From the NCBI GenBank assembly GCA_033807695.1, contig CM066311.1:2723501-2787500 (forward strand): 64,000 bases of DNA. Reading direction: 5' to 3'. Position 1 is the first letter of the stretch; every line of letters starts with the position of its first letter. Origin of the DNA: Daedaleopsis sinensis (lineage: Eukaryota > Basidiomycota > Agaricomycetes > Polyporales > Polyporaceae). Below are positions 10,395 to 20,355 of this stretch, in pieces. Position numbers and translations under genes: made by a program. The notes under the pieces are model-generated. The model was not told where the DNA came from. It did not search any database and saw only the letters and a list, made by a program, of their open reading frames with translations.

Positions 10395-11099
10395 CTAGAA
10401 GTCGTCGTCGATAACTATAGTATCGGGACCGCCGTCTACAACCTCCGCCGCCGGTCCGTCCGGTTCCCCAACGCCCCCCGCCGCGCGGGCCGCCTCCTCC
10501 TGCCTCGCGCGCTGAGCCGCGACGCGCAGCTGCAGCGCCTCGCGCCGCTCCACCTCCGCCAGAAGTAGGTCGGTCTCGACGCCCAGAGTGTGAAGCCGGG
10601 CGTTGGTAGCGATCTCGTGCGTTGGATCCGCCAACTGGGCCTGGACGGAATTCAAGACGAGCCGCTGGTAGTCGACATACGCGCGCGCGACGACGAGGTA
10701 CTGGTCGCGAATGGGGTCCACGACGTCCATGATGGCGTTGTCGAACTCGTTTTCCAGGTGCTCCCCGTTGGGCAGGCGAGCAAAGGCAGCGCCAATACGC
10801 TGGAGGTCGGGACGGAGGACGGTGGGCGCCCCGTCATGCAAGGCACACCAGGCTACCTGCGAAGGCAATTCGGTTACTTTCCTCGGACCGGATCACGGCA
10901 GTAGAGCGCTCACCAGCACTGGACCGATCTCCTGGAGGAGAACCGACAGTTCGGGCCCGTCGGTCTCACCGGCGGCGGTTTTCGTCTCGATGCGATCGAG
11001 GAGGCGGAGGAAGCGGCTCAACAGGGTGGTGGTGTAGGAGTGGTAGAAGTCCCGATGGGAGTTTGCAAGATCGAACAGCGGGCGCGGCCGGAGCGACAT
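10395..11099 (-). CDS. Antisense Gypsy gene B: unknown helical protein (215 aa, 2 exons)
   Basis: Spliced model: exon 1 11099-10914 (62 codons), intron 10913-10857 (57 bp, GTGAGC...CGCAG), exon 2 10856-10395 (154 codons with stop), phase 0. The protein is mostly predicted helix, with a charged coiled-coil-like region near the end (LLAEVERREALQLRVAAQRA) and a very acidic C-terminus, DTIVIDDDF, resembling a SUMO-interacting motif. It has the same architecture as genes A and C: a short first exon and one small phase-0 intron. No known domain is recognised. A TATA-like CATAAAG lies about 80 bp upstream. The clean splice sites and open frame across the join make a real gene likely; function is unknown. 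Confidence 0.72.
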
Positions 11100-11616
11100 G
11101 TTGGGCTACGTGTAAAGCGGCGCGGACGGGGGGGCGGAACAAGTCGCAAGCTACCTCCTGCCGCGCGGGACGTAGCTTTATGGCTCGCACGGATAGGGGA
11201 AGGGAGGAGCGAAAATCGACCGACCCCAGGTGGCGCATATTTCTGGCGACGCCACGTCCCGCACACGGTGGAACTGGGGCCCGAGAGCCCTCTCCTGTCT
11301 CTCCGCGACGGGTGCAGCGAACGATACGAGCGGAGCGCGAAGGACGGGCGTGCGGCGCGACCGGAAAGCGATACGGACAGCGCGCGATGGACTGGACTAG
11401 CGAGCGAGACGAGCGGCGCGCGAAAGACTGGCGAGCAAGGCGACTAGCGAGCGGAATGGACAACGCGCGACTGATTTAGGCGAAAGGACAACTAACGAAA
11501 CGATACAGGCGACACCCCATCGAAAACGGCAGCGGCGGCGGTACCGGACGGAGACCGGGGAGGCTCCCAACCGTACCTCCTCCCGACCCACAGCAGCTTC
11601 TCCACTCCATCCTGCG

Positions 11617-12238
11617 CTAGAAGTAGTTGTGGCCGCGCAGGGCGGACAACTCGGAGTTCAATGTTTCACGCTCGGCCTCGAGGTCGCGAATATGTTCGTC
11701 CAGGACTATAGCAAGGGTAATCCCTTCTCCCTCGGCACGGTCCGCGGTACGGCGGAGTGTACGGAGCCCTACGAGAGCCCGCTGAGCGATCGCGCGCTGC
11801 GTTACAACCTGGTCGATGCGTAGGAGGCGGCGGTCCGCGGCGACGCGGTTCTGGAAGGTCGCGAACGCGGCGCGCCCGAAGTCGCGCCAGCCGTCCAGAG
11901 TGGCTCGCTCGACCCGGGCAATATAGGCGGAGACAGCGGTTGCGGGAGAACCCACGAGGACGAGCGCGCCCTGGACGAGCACGGTCAGGAAGACAGGGAG
12001 ACGGGAAAAACGGAGGGCGTACCAGCATGTCGGCCAGAGCAAGGAGCTCGTGTTCCACGTTCTGTAGTTGGCCCTCGGAGCCGGCATCGGACAAGACCTC
12101 GTACTCCACGACAGCGCGCTCGAGCTGTCGAGCTGCCAACGTGTACGAACGGGCCAGCAGTTCGGGGTCCAACGGGACGCTCGGAAGGGACGGGGCCCGG
12201 AGGTTGGGGAGGTCGTCGCGCAGGGGAGTACCGTTCAT
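11617..12238 (-). CDS. Antisense Gypsy gene C: unknown coiled-coil protein (189 aa, 2 exons)
   Basis: Spliced model: exon 1 12238-12023 (72 codons), intron 11971-12022 (52 bp, GTACGC...TCCAG), exon 2 11970-11617 (118 codons with stop), phase 0. The protein is helical throughout; the C-terminal ~60 residues form a likely coiled coil (IVLDEHIRDLEAERETLNSE) ending in HNYF. It is the most upstream of the three minus-strand genes and lies just inside the 3' LTR. A TATAAAG sits about 41 bp upstream of the ATG. No family is recognised. It may be a distant relative of gene B (shared intron phase and placement, helical content), but the similarity by eye is weak. Confidence 0.72.
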
Positions 12239-12278
12239 GGTCAAGAAGCGTGCGGAAGGGCGCGAGCACTGTCCGTCC

Positions 12279-12285
12279 CTTTATA
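12279..12285 (-). promoter_or_regulatory. TATA-like box of antisense gene C
   Basis: The minus strand reads TATAAAG, 41 bp upstream of the ATG at 12238. It would let the module be transcribed independently of the LTR. Confidence 0.5.
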
Positions 12286-12685
12286 CCCGGCAGCAGGACC
12301 GGGGACGGTCCCGATTTCAGTTGGGGGGAGATGATGCGCCTCGAGGTGGCGCGAGCCCCGATTTTCGCGCCATCGTCGATACCGACGATGCCTACGACGC
12401 AGGACACGACCTACGGTCTCCGCCTCTCCCTCCTTCCTGGACACCACGGAGCAGAGGCGGGAGGGCGCGATACCCGCCAGCCTCCCATACCGCACACGCC
12501 GGTACGCCAGGCCCGTAGCCCACCGCGGCCTAGGTTCCTTCGACGTGCGGAGGCCGACGGAGGTCCGAAGAGGTGTTCACGTCGGTCCGCCGGGACGCCA
12601 GCCGGTAGCACCTACCGACGTCTGAGACCGGGCCGGGTCGAGGCCAGGGTGATACGCGAGGCGCGGGACCGATGATACACTGGAC

Positions 12686-12702
12686 GCAGGGGAGGGCGCG
12701 GC
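12686..12702 (+). other. polypurine tract
   Basis: A purine-rich run GCAGGGGAGGGCGCGG lies directly before the inferred 3' LTR start (TGTGGC at 12703), where plus-strand DNA synthesis would be primed. Confidence 0.6.
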
Positions 12703-13355
12703 TGTGGCAGTGCTGAGAGCCCACCGCTGTGGTGCTCCCGCTCCGTTCTACGAGACTAGCAGGAGGTACCCGGTTAGCGCTCAGGCGGACGGTTTAGCCA
12801 CGGTCCTGCCCATCGGCGAGGGTACGACAGGGCGGGTTGGTAGTTGTTTCAGGGTGTCTGCGAGAGCTGGGCAGAGGGTTGTGCGAGGTACACCGCGTGG
12901 AGGGCCAGGATTGGGTGAGGAGGACGAGTGGGCCAGGAGTACAGCGAGTGGCGACGGTAGTAGATAGGATGCCCGTGCGCGGGACTTGTAGCGGCAGATC
13001 CCCCATCCCCCACATCCATACAGGCGTGAGCCCAGTAGTCCGACGCTCTCGACGACCTCGCTGTCGAGTCCGTCCTCGGTGTGATCTCCTTCGAGCCCCG
13101 CCCTTCCGCGTGCTCCGCCCGTCGTAGTTCCTCGCCCCCTTCCTCGCTCCCCCGTCCCTTCGACGCGCTCCGCCCGTCGTAGTTCCTCTCCTCCTCTTCC
13201 GATCTCTCGCTCCCCGTCCTTCGACGTGCGCGTCTCGCCGTAGTCGTCCGTTCCGGCTGCTCGGGAACCAGAGGTCCACCTCGCACCCTTCGGAGAGTCT
13301 GCCTGGTGTTTTATCTATTGGGTTTACCTAGTAGATCGCCAGTGCCCTCCCATCA
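12703..13355 (+). repeat. 3' LTR of the Gypsy element (653 bp)
   Basis: It starts TGTGGCAG after the purine tract and ends CCATCA at 13355, giving TG...CA ends. From 12742 on it matches the 5' copy. The exact start is inferred from the purine tract and the TG, because the 5' copy is cut by the window. Confidence 0.88.
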
Positions 13356-13459
13356 ACGTTTACCGTACATAGATTCACGAATCCCGCGCGGTCGTTATTT
13401 GTCGGCGACCACAGCTACATCGTCACATAGCGCTGTTTTCCTCACTCGAGCCTATCCAC

Positions 13460-13792
13460 ATGAGCGGTGACGAGACGGACGGGCCGGAAAAGGAACTTCC
13501 TCAAGTCTGGCGCATCGTCATCGCTCAGTGGCAGAGCGTAGAACTTCGAAATTTCCTGCATACGCTGGACCAGTTGTATCGCGAAGATTGGAAGCACCCC
13601 GTTCACCGGCGTGCAATGAGCGGGAACGTGCCACGTACTCGCATCATCCGGCAAGGGGGTCCGGTCGAGGAAGGTGTTGCTCCTATTGGATTGTGGCGCA
13701 ACTGCTATAACGAGGATTGGCTTGAATCTCTCGCCCCTCATCAGCTACGCGAATTGGAGATTGTTGACCACGATTACGATTTCACAATCTAG
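13460..13792 (+). CDS. unknown 110-aa reading frame, probably a 3' gene fragment
   Basis: A 110-residue frame starts about 100 bp after the Gypsy element. Composition looks like real protein (W/R/E-rich, segments such as GLWRNCYNEDWLESLAP and an acidic end VDHDYDFTI). No domain is recognised. It may be the last exon of a gene whose front was cut off by the retrotransposon, or part of a repeat family; the left flank outside the window would decide. Confidence 0.4.
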   Translation: MSGDETDGPEKELPQVWRIVIAQWQSVELRNFLHTLDQLYREDWKHPVHRRAMSGNVPRTRIIRQGGPVEEGVAPIGLWRNCYNEDWLESLAPHQLRELEIVDHDYDFTI

Positions 13793-14084
13793 TACGGGTA
13801 CGTGGGTTGTGTATCACTGTGTATAATATCGTCCGTGTCTATATGTATGTGATTTGTGCCTTCACACCTCGGCTCTCCGCGTCACTCTGCTCTGCTCTTA
13901 ACTTCACCGACTCTCTGCCTCCTCCTCGCTCCGAAATCCCGACCTTCCAATTCGCAACAACGCTCACAAACGCTCCACTTTATGCTAGGTGTGGACTCTC
14001 TTCATCGCCGCACACAATTTCTCACAACATCGCCGCAGTACTCTGCGCTGGGCTAATTCGCCTTCGCACCGCTCACCGATCCTC

Positions 14085-15065
14085 CGTCACTCTGCACTAC
14101 GCCTCGTCACCGCGTTTCTCGACGTCAACCTTCACTACTCTGCACTACGCTGCGTCGCCGCGCTCTGGACGCGCTAAACTCCGTCACTCTGCACTGCGCC
14201 TCGTCACTGCATTTCTCGACGCAAGTACACTCCCGCCATTCCGAGGCGGGTCGCTTTCTGGAGCAGATCGGCCCTCGCCGCTCCGCCTCTCCTATCCTGC
14301 GGGCCACACCCGGTCACTCTGCACTACGCCGCGTCGCCGCGCATCTCGAAGCACTCCAACACACACCGCCGTCGTGTGTACTCCGCCTCGCCGCGCTTCA
14401 AAGCTTCACGACCCACCTTCCCGCGTCGCTTTTCACACCTCCGCACTGCACCTCGTCTCGGTGCGATGCAAAGCATCGCTCTGTGCTACACCTTCCTCTG
14501 TCGCTCTGCACCCCGATGCGCTACACCTCGTCTCGGTGCGATGCAAAGCATCGCTCCGTGCTACACCTTCCTCCGTCGCTCTGCACCCCGACGCGCTACA
14601 CCTCGTCTCGGTGCGATGCAAAGCATCGCTCCGCGTTGCACCTTCTTGCGTCGCGTTTCACCCCTCCGCACTACACCTCGTCTTGGTGCGATGCTTTGCG
14701 CTACACCTTCCCGCGTCGCTCTGCACCCCGACGCACTCCACCTCGTCTCCGTGCGTCGCTTTGCACCCCTCCGCACTCCACCTCATCTCCTTGCGTTGCT
14801 TTGCATCGCTCCGCGGTACACTTTCCCGCGTCGCTTTGCACTCCTCCGCACTACCTCGCCTCACGACTGCCGTGCACGACTCGGCGCATCGCTTTCCACC
14901 CCTCCGCGCTACACATTCTCTCCTCCGCTCGCAAGCTCTCCCCGACGCCCGTCGCATCACGCCAAGGCGCGACATGCCGCCTCGCCCCGCTTCCCGACAC
15001 TACACCACTCCGCCGCGCTACACCTTCCCTCCTCCGCTCGCAAGCTCTCCCCGACGCATCTTTTC
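14085..15065. repeat. pyrimidine-rich minisatellite with 75-bp core units
   Basis: A long, imperfect tandem array rich in ctccgcactacacctcgtc-type blocks. The anchor GTGCGATGCAAAGCATCGC recurs at 14461, 14536, 14611 and, altered, at 14686: a regular 75-bp period. Each anchor holds the inverted repeat GCGATGC-AAA-GCATCGC. Because 75 is a multiple of three, a 448-codon frame (13807-15153) runs through it with 25-residue repeats; I treat that as a by-product, not a gene. Confidence 0.85.
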
Positions 15066-15149
15066 GACATCTTTGAGCGGCTCGCGGTCTGTCGGTCGCG
15101 CTTCCCGACACTCGGCCATCATAAAGGGATTTCTTCAAATGAAAAGCAG

Positions 15150-18100
15150 TTGAATAGTTAACTTATTCTGTGCCCATTCGGGCTGTATTGTAGCTTAGAA
15201 AAGGTCATGAACAGGTTTTTAATTCTCCCTTCGAATAGTTAACCGTTGTAGCCAATAGAAAAGGGGGATAAAGCCCTCCCGACAGGTAACCTCCGCCCTT
15301 CCCGAAAAGGCACCCGAAGCGCCTCGTTGTTTGTAGAAGAAAAGCCACAAAAGAGTTAAACGTTTGCCCGCCACAAAATACACAGAGCGCGCAACCTCTT
15401 GTCCAATGATAAAATGACATGAATTGTCGCAGAATAGAATATATTTTCTTTACCAAAAAAGGCGTAGAATGGGTGCAAAACAGATGACTACGAGTCGCGG
15501 CTTTTTTGCGACTTTTCTCCCGCCAAAAATTGGGCATTGCCTGCCGTGTCGGAGGCTGGCAAAACCCTGTCAGCCCCAGTCTCTTTCAGAATCTCGCCCT
15601 ATAAGAAGGGGGCCGCGTCCGCTCGCCGACCGCACCCTCTCTTCTTCTCTTCCACGACGTCGACGACCCTCGGGCAAGCGCGCGCTTTCTCAAGACTCAA
15701 GACCACTGGAGAGGAGAGCCCTGGCGGCTGACGAGGTATCACGACGCGGCCACGGCGTGCTGTCCGCGTGAGGGAGTCATGACCCCGGTGACCGCGGCGC
15801 CCGTCGTGGGCGCAGAGTGTTTTCCAGCTCATCATATGCTGGTGTCGAGGTGTTGATCTTCCGGACCCTGGCTGTTTGTTTTTGCTTTGGACAGGGCAGG
15901 CCCTATCATCCGTGCGCGCGCGCTCAAGACGAACGACGACGACGACGATGGACGCGGAGTGCGGGGACACTTGGGTGCTGGACGCGTACTTAGGCTAGAT
16001 GCCGTAGTTAGAGTGCTCCGGCTTTCGTTCCGGCTTTCGTTTCGGCTTTCTTTTCCTTTCCTTCCTTTCCTTCGGTTTCGTGGTGTACCATAGCGTGCTG
16101 TGCACGCTGTTTCCCTGGTCTCTGTCTCGGTCTCGTCCGCCTCCCATGATACGCTGATCCCGCTAGCTTTACAGCTCCCACAGCTCAACCCCAACATTCA
16201 CCGGGCGCCGCAAGACCATCCTCGGAGCCGGCGAGTCGGGCTTGATCACCCTGCCCCGCCGGCCTGGGCGGAGGGAGTACGGACGTCGGGAGAGAGCCAC
16301 CTCTCGCACGCCCCGCTCCCTCTCGCTACCGTCGACCGCCCCGTCAGGGGGGTCGACAGCCTCCTCGGGGGCCCTCTGCGCTCACGCGTAGAGGCTAAAC
16401 TCCCCTCCCACGAGAGGGTCTATTTTTCTCCCCGTGACTTCGTCCACCTTCGAGTTCCGAGCGCGGGCGGCTTCACGGGCAGGAAAATAGTACCCTCTCG
16501 TTGGTTTTTTTTTGGCTCGTACAGCTCCCGACGCCTCAACGTTCAACATTCGACATCCAACAGGCCCCAGGCACATGTGCTGCCAGAAGCGTTCCGGGTC
16601 GGCGCTGCAGCCAGGGTGAACGAGACGCAAAGGTGCACGCTGCGAGCCTGAGGAAAAATACGCACGGCACTGGTCGCACTTGAAGCGATGTCACCCGCGA
16701 GATTGGGCAAGAGCAGCCGGGGCAGCGGGCGAAGACATGTCCCGGAGGAGCACGGCGATGTGCATCTGCCCGCTCCGGGTGGGCACGCACAGATGGACTC
16801 AGGCAGGACCGTAACTGTCGACATCGACGGCCGTTCGCGAATCGTCACCCTGCATCCTGGCATCGTCCGCACAGCTGCGGTTGACGAGCAGATGCTCTAC
16901 CCGCTCTGGGTGGGCACGCACAGATGGACTCAGACAGGACCGTAGCTGTCGACATCGTTCGCCAATCGCCAGCCTGCAGCCTGGCATCGTCCGCACAGCT
17001 GCGGTTGACGAGCGGATGCGCAAAGCGAGACGGCCGCGGTCTCGGAACGTATACGTACCAGCAGGGCCTTGCGACAATGGGTGGTTGGCGCAGTAGTACT
17101 AGACGACGCGACTGAGGCTTAGGCTATGATGCGACCACAGTGCGGCTGAACGCGTCCGCTGCTGGCAATCCGGGCATACCGGTACCACTGGCAGCAAGGC
17201 TGGGACGTTCTGAGTCGGACGTCGACATGAGAGCAAGCTAGCAAGTGATGTCGATGATGAGCTGTATACGTAGGCGACGGTGCGGATGCGGCCGAGACAA
17301 GCATCAGAGTCGACGTCAGATTCAGATCCAGGACTCACGCGCACGTCTATCGTCGACGCTCCGAGTCCCAGGATCGCCCGCCCTGCAAGCGCACTCATTG
17401 CGGTGGCGGTATGGACGTCTGCCACTAGTGCGGCCACATCCTGGCCATGGCCACATCTCCGAGCCATCTCATCTCATCGACATCGTCCGCCTAAGCCTAC
17501 AAACCGTTAAGTCAACGCCATCTCCGAGTCTCGAGACCGCTAAGCTTCCCTTGCAAGTCGCAATTCGCAGCCGCTCGCGAGTCAAAACCGGCCGCGGAGA
17601 TCCAGCGTGCACGCATCAGAATCTCGTGAACGATGTGCACGGTGACGGTGGCAGCGGCAGCGGCACATATGCGCAGAGGAGGAGCGCCCCGTCGAAGTTG
17701 AACGTTCTCCCCGCCCGAGCAGCCCGCCGTCCGCGGTTCTCGTCCTGCGCGTGCTATCGGCGCTGCGGCCGCGGTTCTGCCCTGCGCGCGAGCGCTCGGG
17801 CGCTCGGGCGCAGAAGAACGAACGTTCGCGACGGGTGAGATTTTGCGAGCGCGCGCGATCGCCCTCTCCGTGTGCGACTCGCCCGCGTCATCGATCGTCG
17901 TCGGGCCCGGGTCCGCGCGTCGCGCGTCGCACGCCACGCAGGATGAAGGCACTACTGACGATGCACGTCCAATGCATTCCACTCCCACCGCAAGTACACG
18001 TACAGCTCTGCGTTACTCTGCTTCTTCTCCGCTCCGCCCGCCCCGCGCGCGCACGATCGCGACCCGCACCTGCGAGCCATCTATCGCGCCGCGCTCAGAG

Positions 18101-18161
18101 CCGGTCTGCAGCCGCGGCCACCGTTAGCACAAGCACTCGCGCGGGAGAGAGCTGCGGCTAC
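15150..18161. other. intergenic region, no supported gene
   Basis: 3 kb without a convincing gene. It includes an AT-richer stretch at 15150-15560 with two GAATAGTTAAC copies, and GC-rich DNA beyond. A tandem duplication at about 16769-17030 has two copies of a ~131-bp unit (GGGCACGCAC at 16781 and 16912), the second with a 7-bp deletion. The part nearest 18161 must contain the 3' untranslated region of the aldolase gene. Confidence 0.55.
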
Positions 18162-19727
18162 TCAGCGCTCACCGGTGTTGCCAAGGTCCGCGCACGCCTC
18201 CTTGACGCGCTGCACGAGCGTCTTCTCGCCCTCGCGCACCCACACGCGCGGGTCGTAGTACTGCGCACGCGCGGGGGAGTCAGTCAGTGTCTGCCGCACG
18301 CGAGAGCGAACGCGCACGCGCGGACGACGCACCTTCTTGTTCGGCTTGTCGGCGCCCTCGGGGTTCCCGACCTGGGTCTGGAGGTACCCAGCCTTGTTCT
18401 GGACGAAGTCCTGTGGTGCAGCGGGCGCAGAGCGGGTCAGCGCGAGCGCGAGCGGGGACAGCGCGGGGCGCAGGTGCGCAGGTGCGCAGGGGGGTTGCTT
18501 ACGCGGATGCCGGTGAGATACGCCCACTGCGTGTCCGTGTCGACGTTCATCTTCACGACGCCGTTCTGGACGGCGGTCTTGATCTCGTCCTTGGTCGAGC
18601 CCGAGCCGCCGTGGAAGACGAGGAAGAGCGGCTTCTTCTTGCCGCCGCCGAGCTTCGCCTCCGCGTGCACCTGGTGCTTGTTCAGCAGCTCCGGGTGCAG
18701 GCGCACGTTCCCGGGCTTGTACACCCCGTGCACGTTCCCGAACGCGGCCGCGATGGAGAAGTTCGGGCCGACGGCGGACAGCCCGGTGTAGACGTCCCAG
18801 ATGTCCTCGGGCTGCGTGTAGAGCAGCGAGTTGTCGACGCCGGTGTTGTCTACCCCGTCTTCCTCGCCGCCGGTGATGCCGATCTCCATCTCGAGCCAGA
18901 GCCCGAGGGGGGCCATGCGCTTGAAGTAGGAGACGCAGGTGGCGATGTTCTCCTCCTTGGGCTCTTCTGATAGATCGAGCATGTGCGAGGAGAAGAGGGG
19001 TTCTTGATGTTGCGCAAAGTACTCCTCGTCGGCCTTGAGCATGCCGTCAAACCATGGGAGGAGCTTCTTGGCGCAGTGATCAGAATGGAGGACGACAGGG
19101 CTGTGAGAGAAGTGAGAAGGCGTGTTGGGGTGATGGATTGTGAGACATACACGCCGTAGGCCTTTGCTACGGTGCGGACGTGATGAGCGGCGGCGATGGC
19201 ACCAGCGATGGAGGCCTGCTGCTTGTCGTTCGCGAGGCCTTTTCCGGCAAAGAAGGCAGCACCACCCTGGGATACCTGGATGATGATGGGAGCCTTGATA
19301 TCGCTGGGAGAGGCGGGTTCAACGGATGCCGGTGAGTGAGAGAAACGGGGCGTACCGTGCAGCCTCAAGGACGGCGTTGGCAACGGAAGAAGAGGTAACG
19401 TTCTAGGACGGATTTGAGAGATGAGATGGATGGAGAGAGCGATGGAGACTTACGATGGCCTGCGGAAAAGGGATGGGAGGTAGGGAGAGTGAGAGAGGAG
19501 ACGAGGTCGGGCAGCACAACTACTTACGGGGATTGCGAACTGTGACAGATGATGAGCGCAGTGATTAGGGCGATGGGTGCACAGGGCGTACCTCGTTCTC
19601 CTTTGCGTACTCAAAGAGCTTGCGAACGTTGTCGCCGGTGAGAACACCAGCCTTGGATGGACGGGTTAGAATGAGTGAGATCTGGGTGAGATGGGGGACG
19701 CACAGGGACGATGTCGAGGACGCCCAT
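18162..19727 (-). CDS. FBA1: fructose-bisphosphate aldolase, class II (358 aa, 9 exons)
   Basis: Cleaves fructose 1,6-bisphosphate into dihydroxyacetone phosphate and glyceraldehyde 3-phosphate; zinc-dependent, cytosolic glycolysis and gluconeogenesis. Exons: 19727-19704, 19651-19592, 19539-19528, 19459-19454, 19402-19356, 19303-19151, 19100-18503, 18410-18333, 18260-18162; introns 50-92 bp. Total 1077 nt keeps frame, and 358 residues matches the family size (yeast Fba1 about 359). Diagnostic segments: start MGVLDIVP, TGDNVRKLFEYA, LHSDHCAKKLLPW with the catalytic Asp108 and metal-ligand His109, GNVHGVYKPGN, FHGGSGSTK and GVVKMNVDTDTQW. Two exons are tiny: 12 nt (FAIP) and 6 nt (Ala-Ile). It is divergent from white collar 1, with 628 bp between start codons. 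Identity is certain; the micro-exon boundaries rest on splice sites and family sequence. Confidence 0.95.
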
Positions 19728-20355
19728 AGTGAGTTGGATGGAGGATTGGAAGAGAGGGAGGAGGAGGAGGAGGAGGACCGGAGAGCGCAGATCTGCGACT
19801 TGTATCGATGCTGACGCCCGTATCGGGAGACGGATCTCCGCCGGAATGGGCCGCCCTCGCCTCCGTCTCTTTCCCGAAAGAGGCGCCCGTGGTGACGTCA
19901 CGCGTGAATGGCTAACTTGACGAGTATCTTCGTTTTGACTACCTAGTAAGCGGACGAATTGAGGCAAAGAACAGCTGCATACTACAGAATAAGTAGAGAA
20001 GTATATCCACGCTGCTTGGTGTGCTATCGTATTTCCAGCCGTCGCGGCGGGCAGAGAGCGGGGAGTTGCAGGGCGGGATGCGCGTGGATGGTGGGGAGAG
20101 ACGCTGAAAGTGCGAATGGGACGGACTCCGATCTCCACCCTGGACGCTGATTGGCTCGCGTCCCCCGATCTCTGCTGCCCCTGCCAAATAAGGCAACGTG
20201 GAATGACAGAAATGCGTTCGCGTCCGTTCTCTCTCTTCCTCCTCCTCCTCCTCCCCCGCCCTCCGCCTCCTCCTCGTCGTCGCCCGCCCCGCCCTCGTCG
20301 CCCGCCGTCCTCGCCCGCCGCGGCCGCCGTCGACCCCGCCGCCCCGCCGCCCCCG
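19728..20355. promoter_or_regulatory. shared divergent promoter region, aldolase / white collar 1
   Basis: 628 bp between the ATG of FBA1 (minus) and of the WC-1 gene (plus). It contains pyrimidine-rich tracts, typical of highly expressed fungal genes, and an inverted CCAAT (gattgg) near 20149. No defined light-response element was identified. Confidence 0.6.

Larger units (their letters stand above)
1..13355 (+). mobile_element. Ty3/Gypsy LTR retrotransposon, 13.4 kb, with extra antisense genes
   Basis: A nearly complete LTR retrotransposon. The order is 5' LTR (cut by the window edge), primer binding site, gag-protease, pol (RT, RNase H, integrase), about 5 kb holding three antisense spliced genes, polypurine tract, 3' LTR. 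RT-RNaseH-integrase order places it in Ty3/Gypsy (Metaviridae-like). No difference was found between the two LTR copies over the compared stretch, and all five reading frames are open, so the insertion looks recent and may be active. Its 5' flank is outside the window, so the target-site duplication cannot be tested; the 3' flank starts acgtt at 13356. Element size is inferred as about 13,394 bp. Confidence 0.95.

Noticed and set aside
13807..15153. 448-codon open frame through the minisatellite
   Set aside because: Frame stays open because the repeat period is 75 bp; the translation is a low-complexity 25-residue repeat with no domain, and other frames are open too.
15205..15537. 110-codon minus-strand frame in AT-richer DNA
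   Set aside because: No family resemblance, no conserved start context; likely chance.
16195..16250. Frame reading RRKTILGAGESGL, similar to a G-alpha P-loop
   Set aside because: Only about a dozen residues, key Lys-Ser-Thr missing, nothing else of a G-alpha protein nearby.
20151..20355. N-terminal extension of WC-1 upstream of 20356
   Set aside because: Open frame without stop, but the translation is a Leu/Pro/Arg low-complexity run in a different frame from exon 1; the 20356 ATG starts a better sequence.
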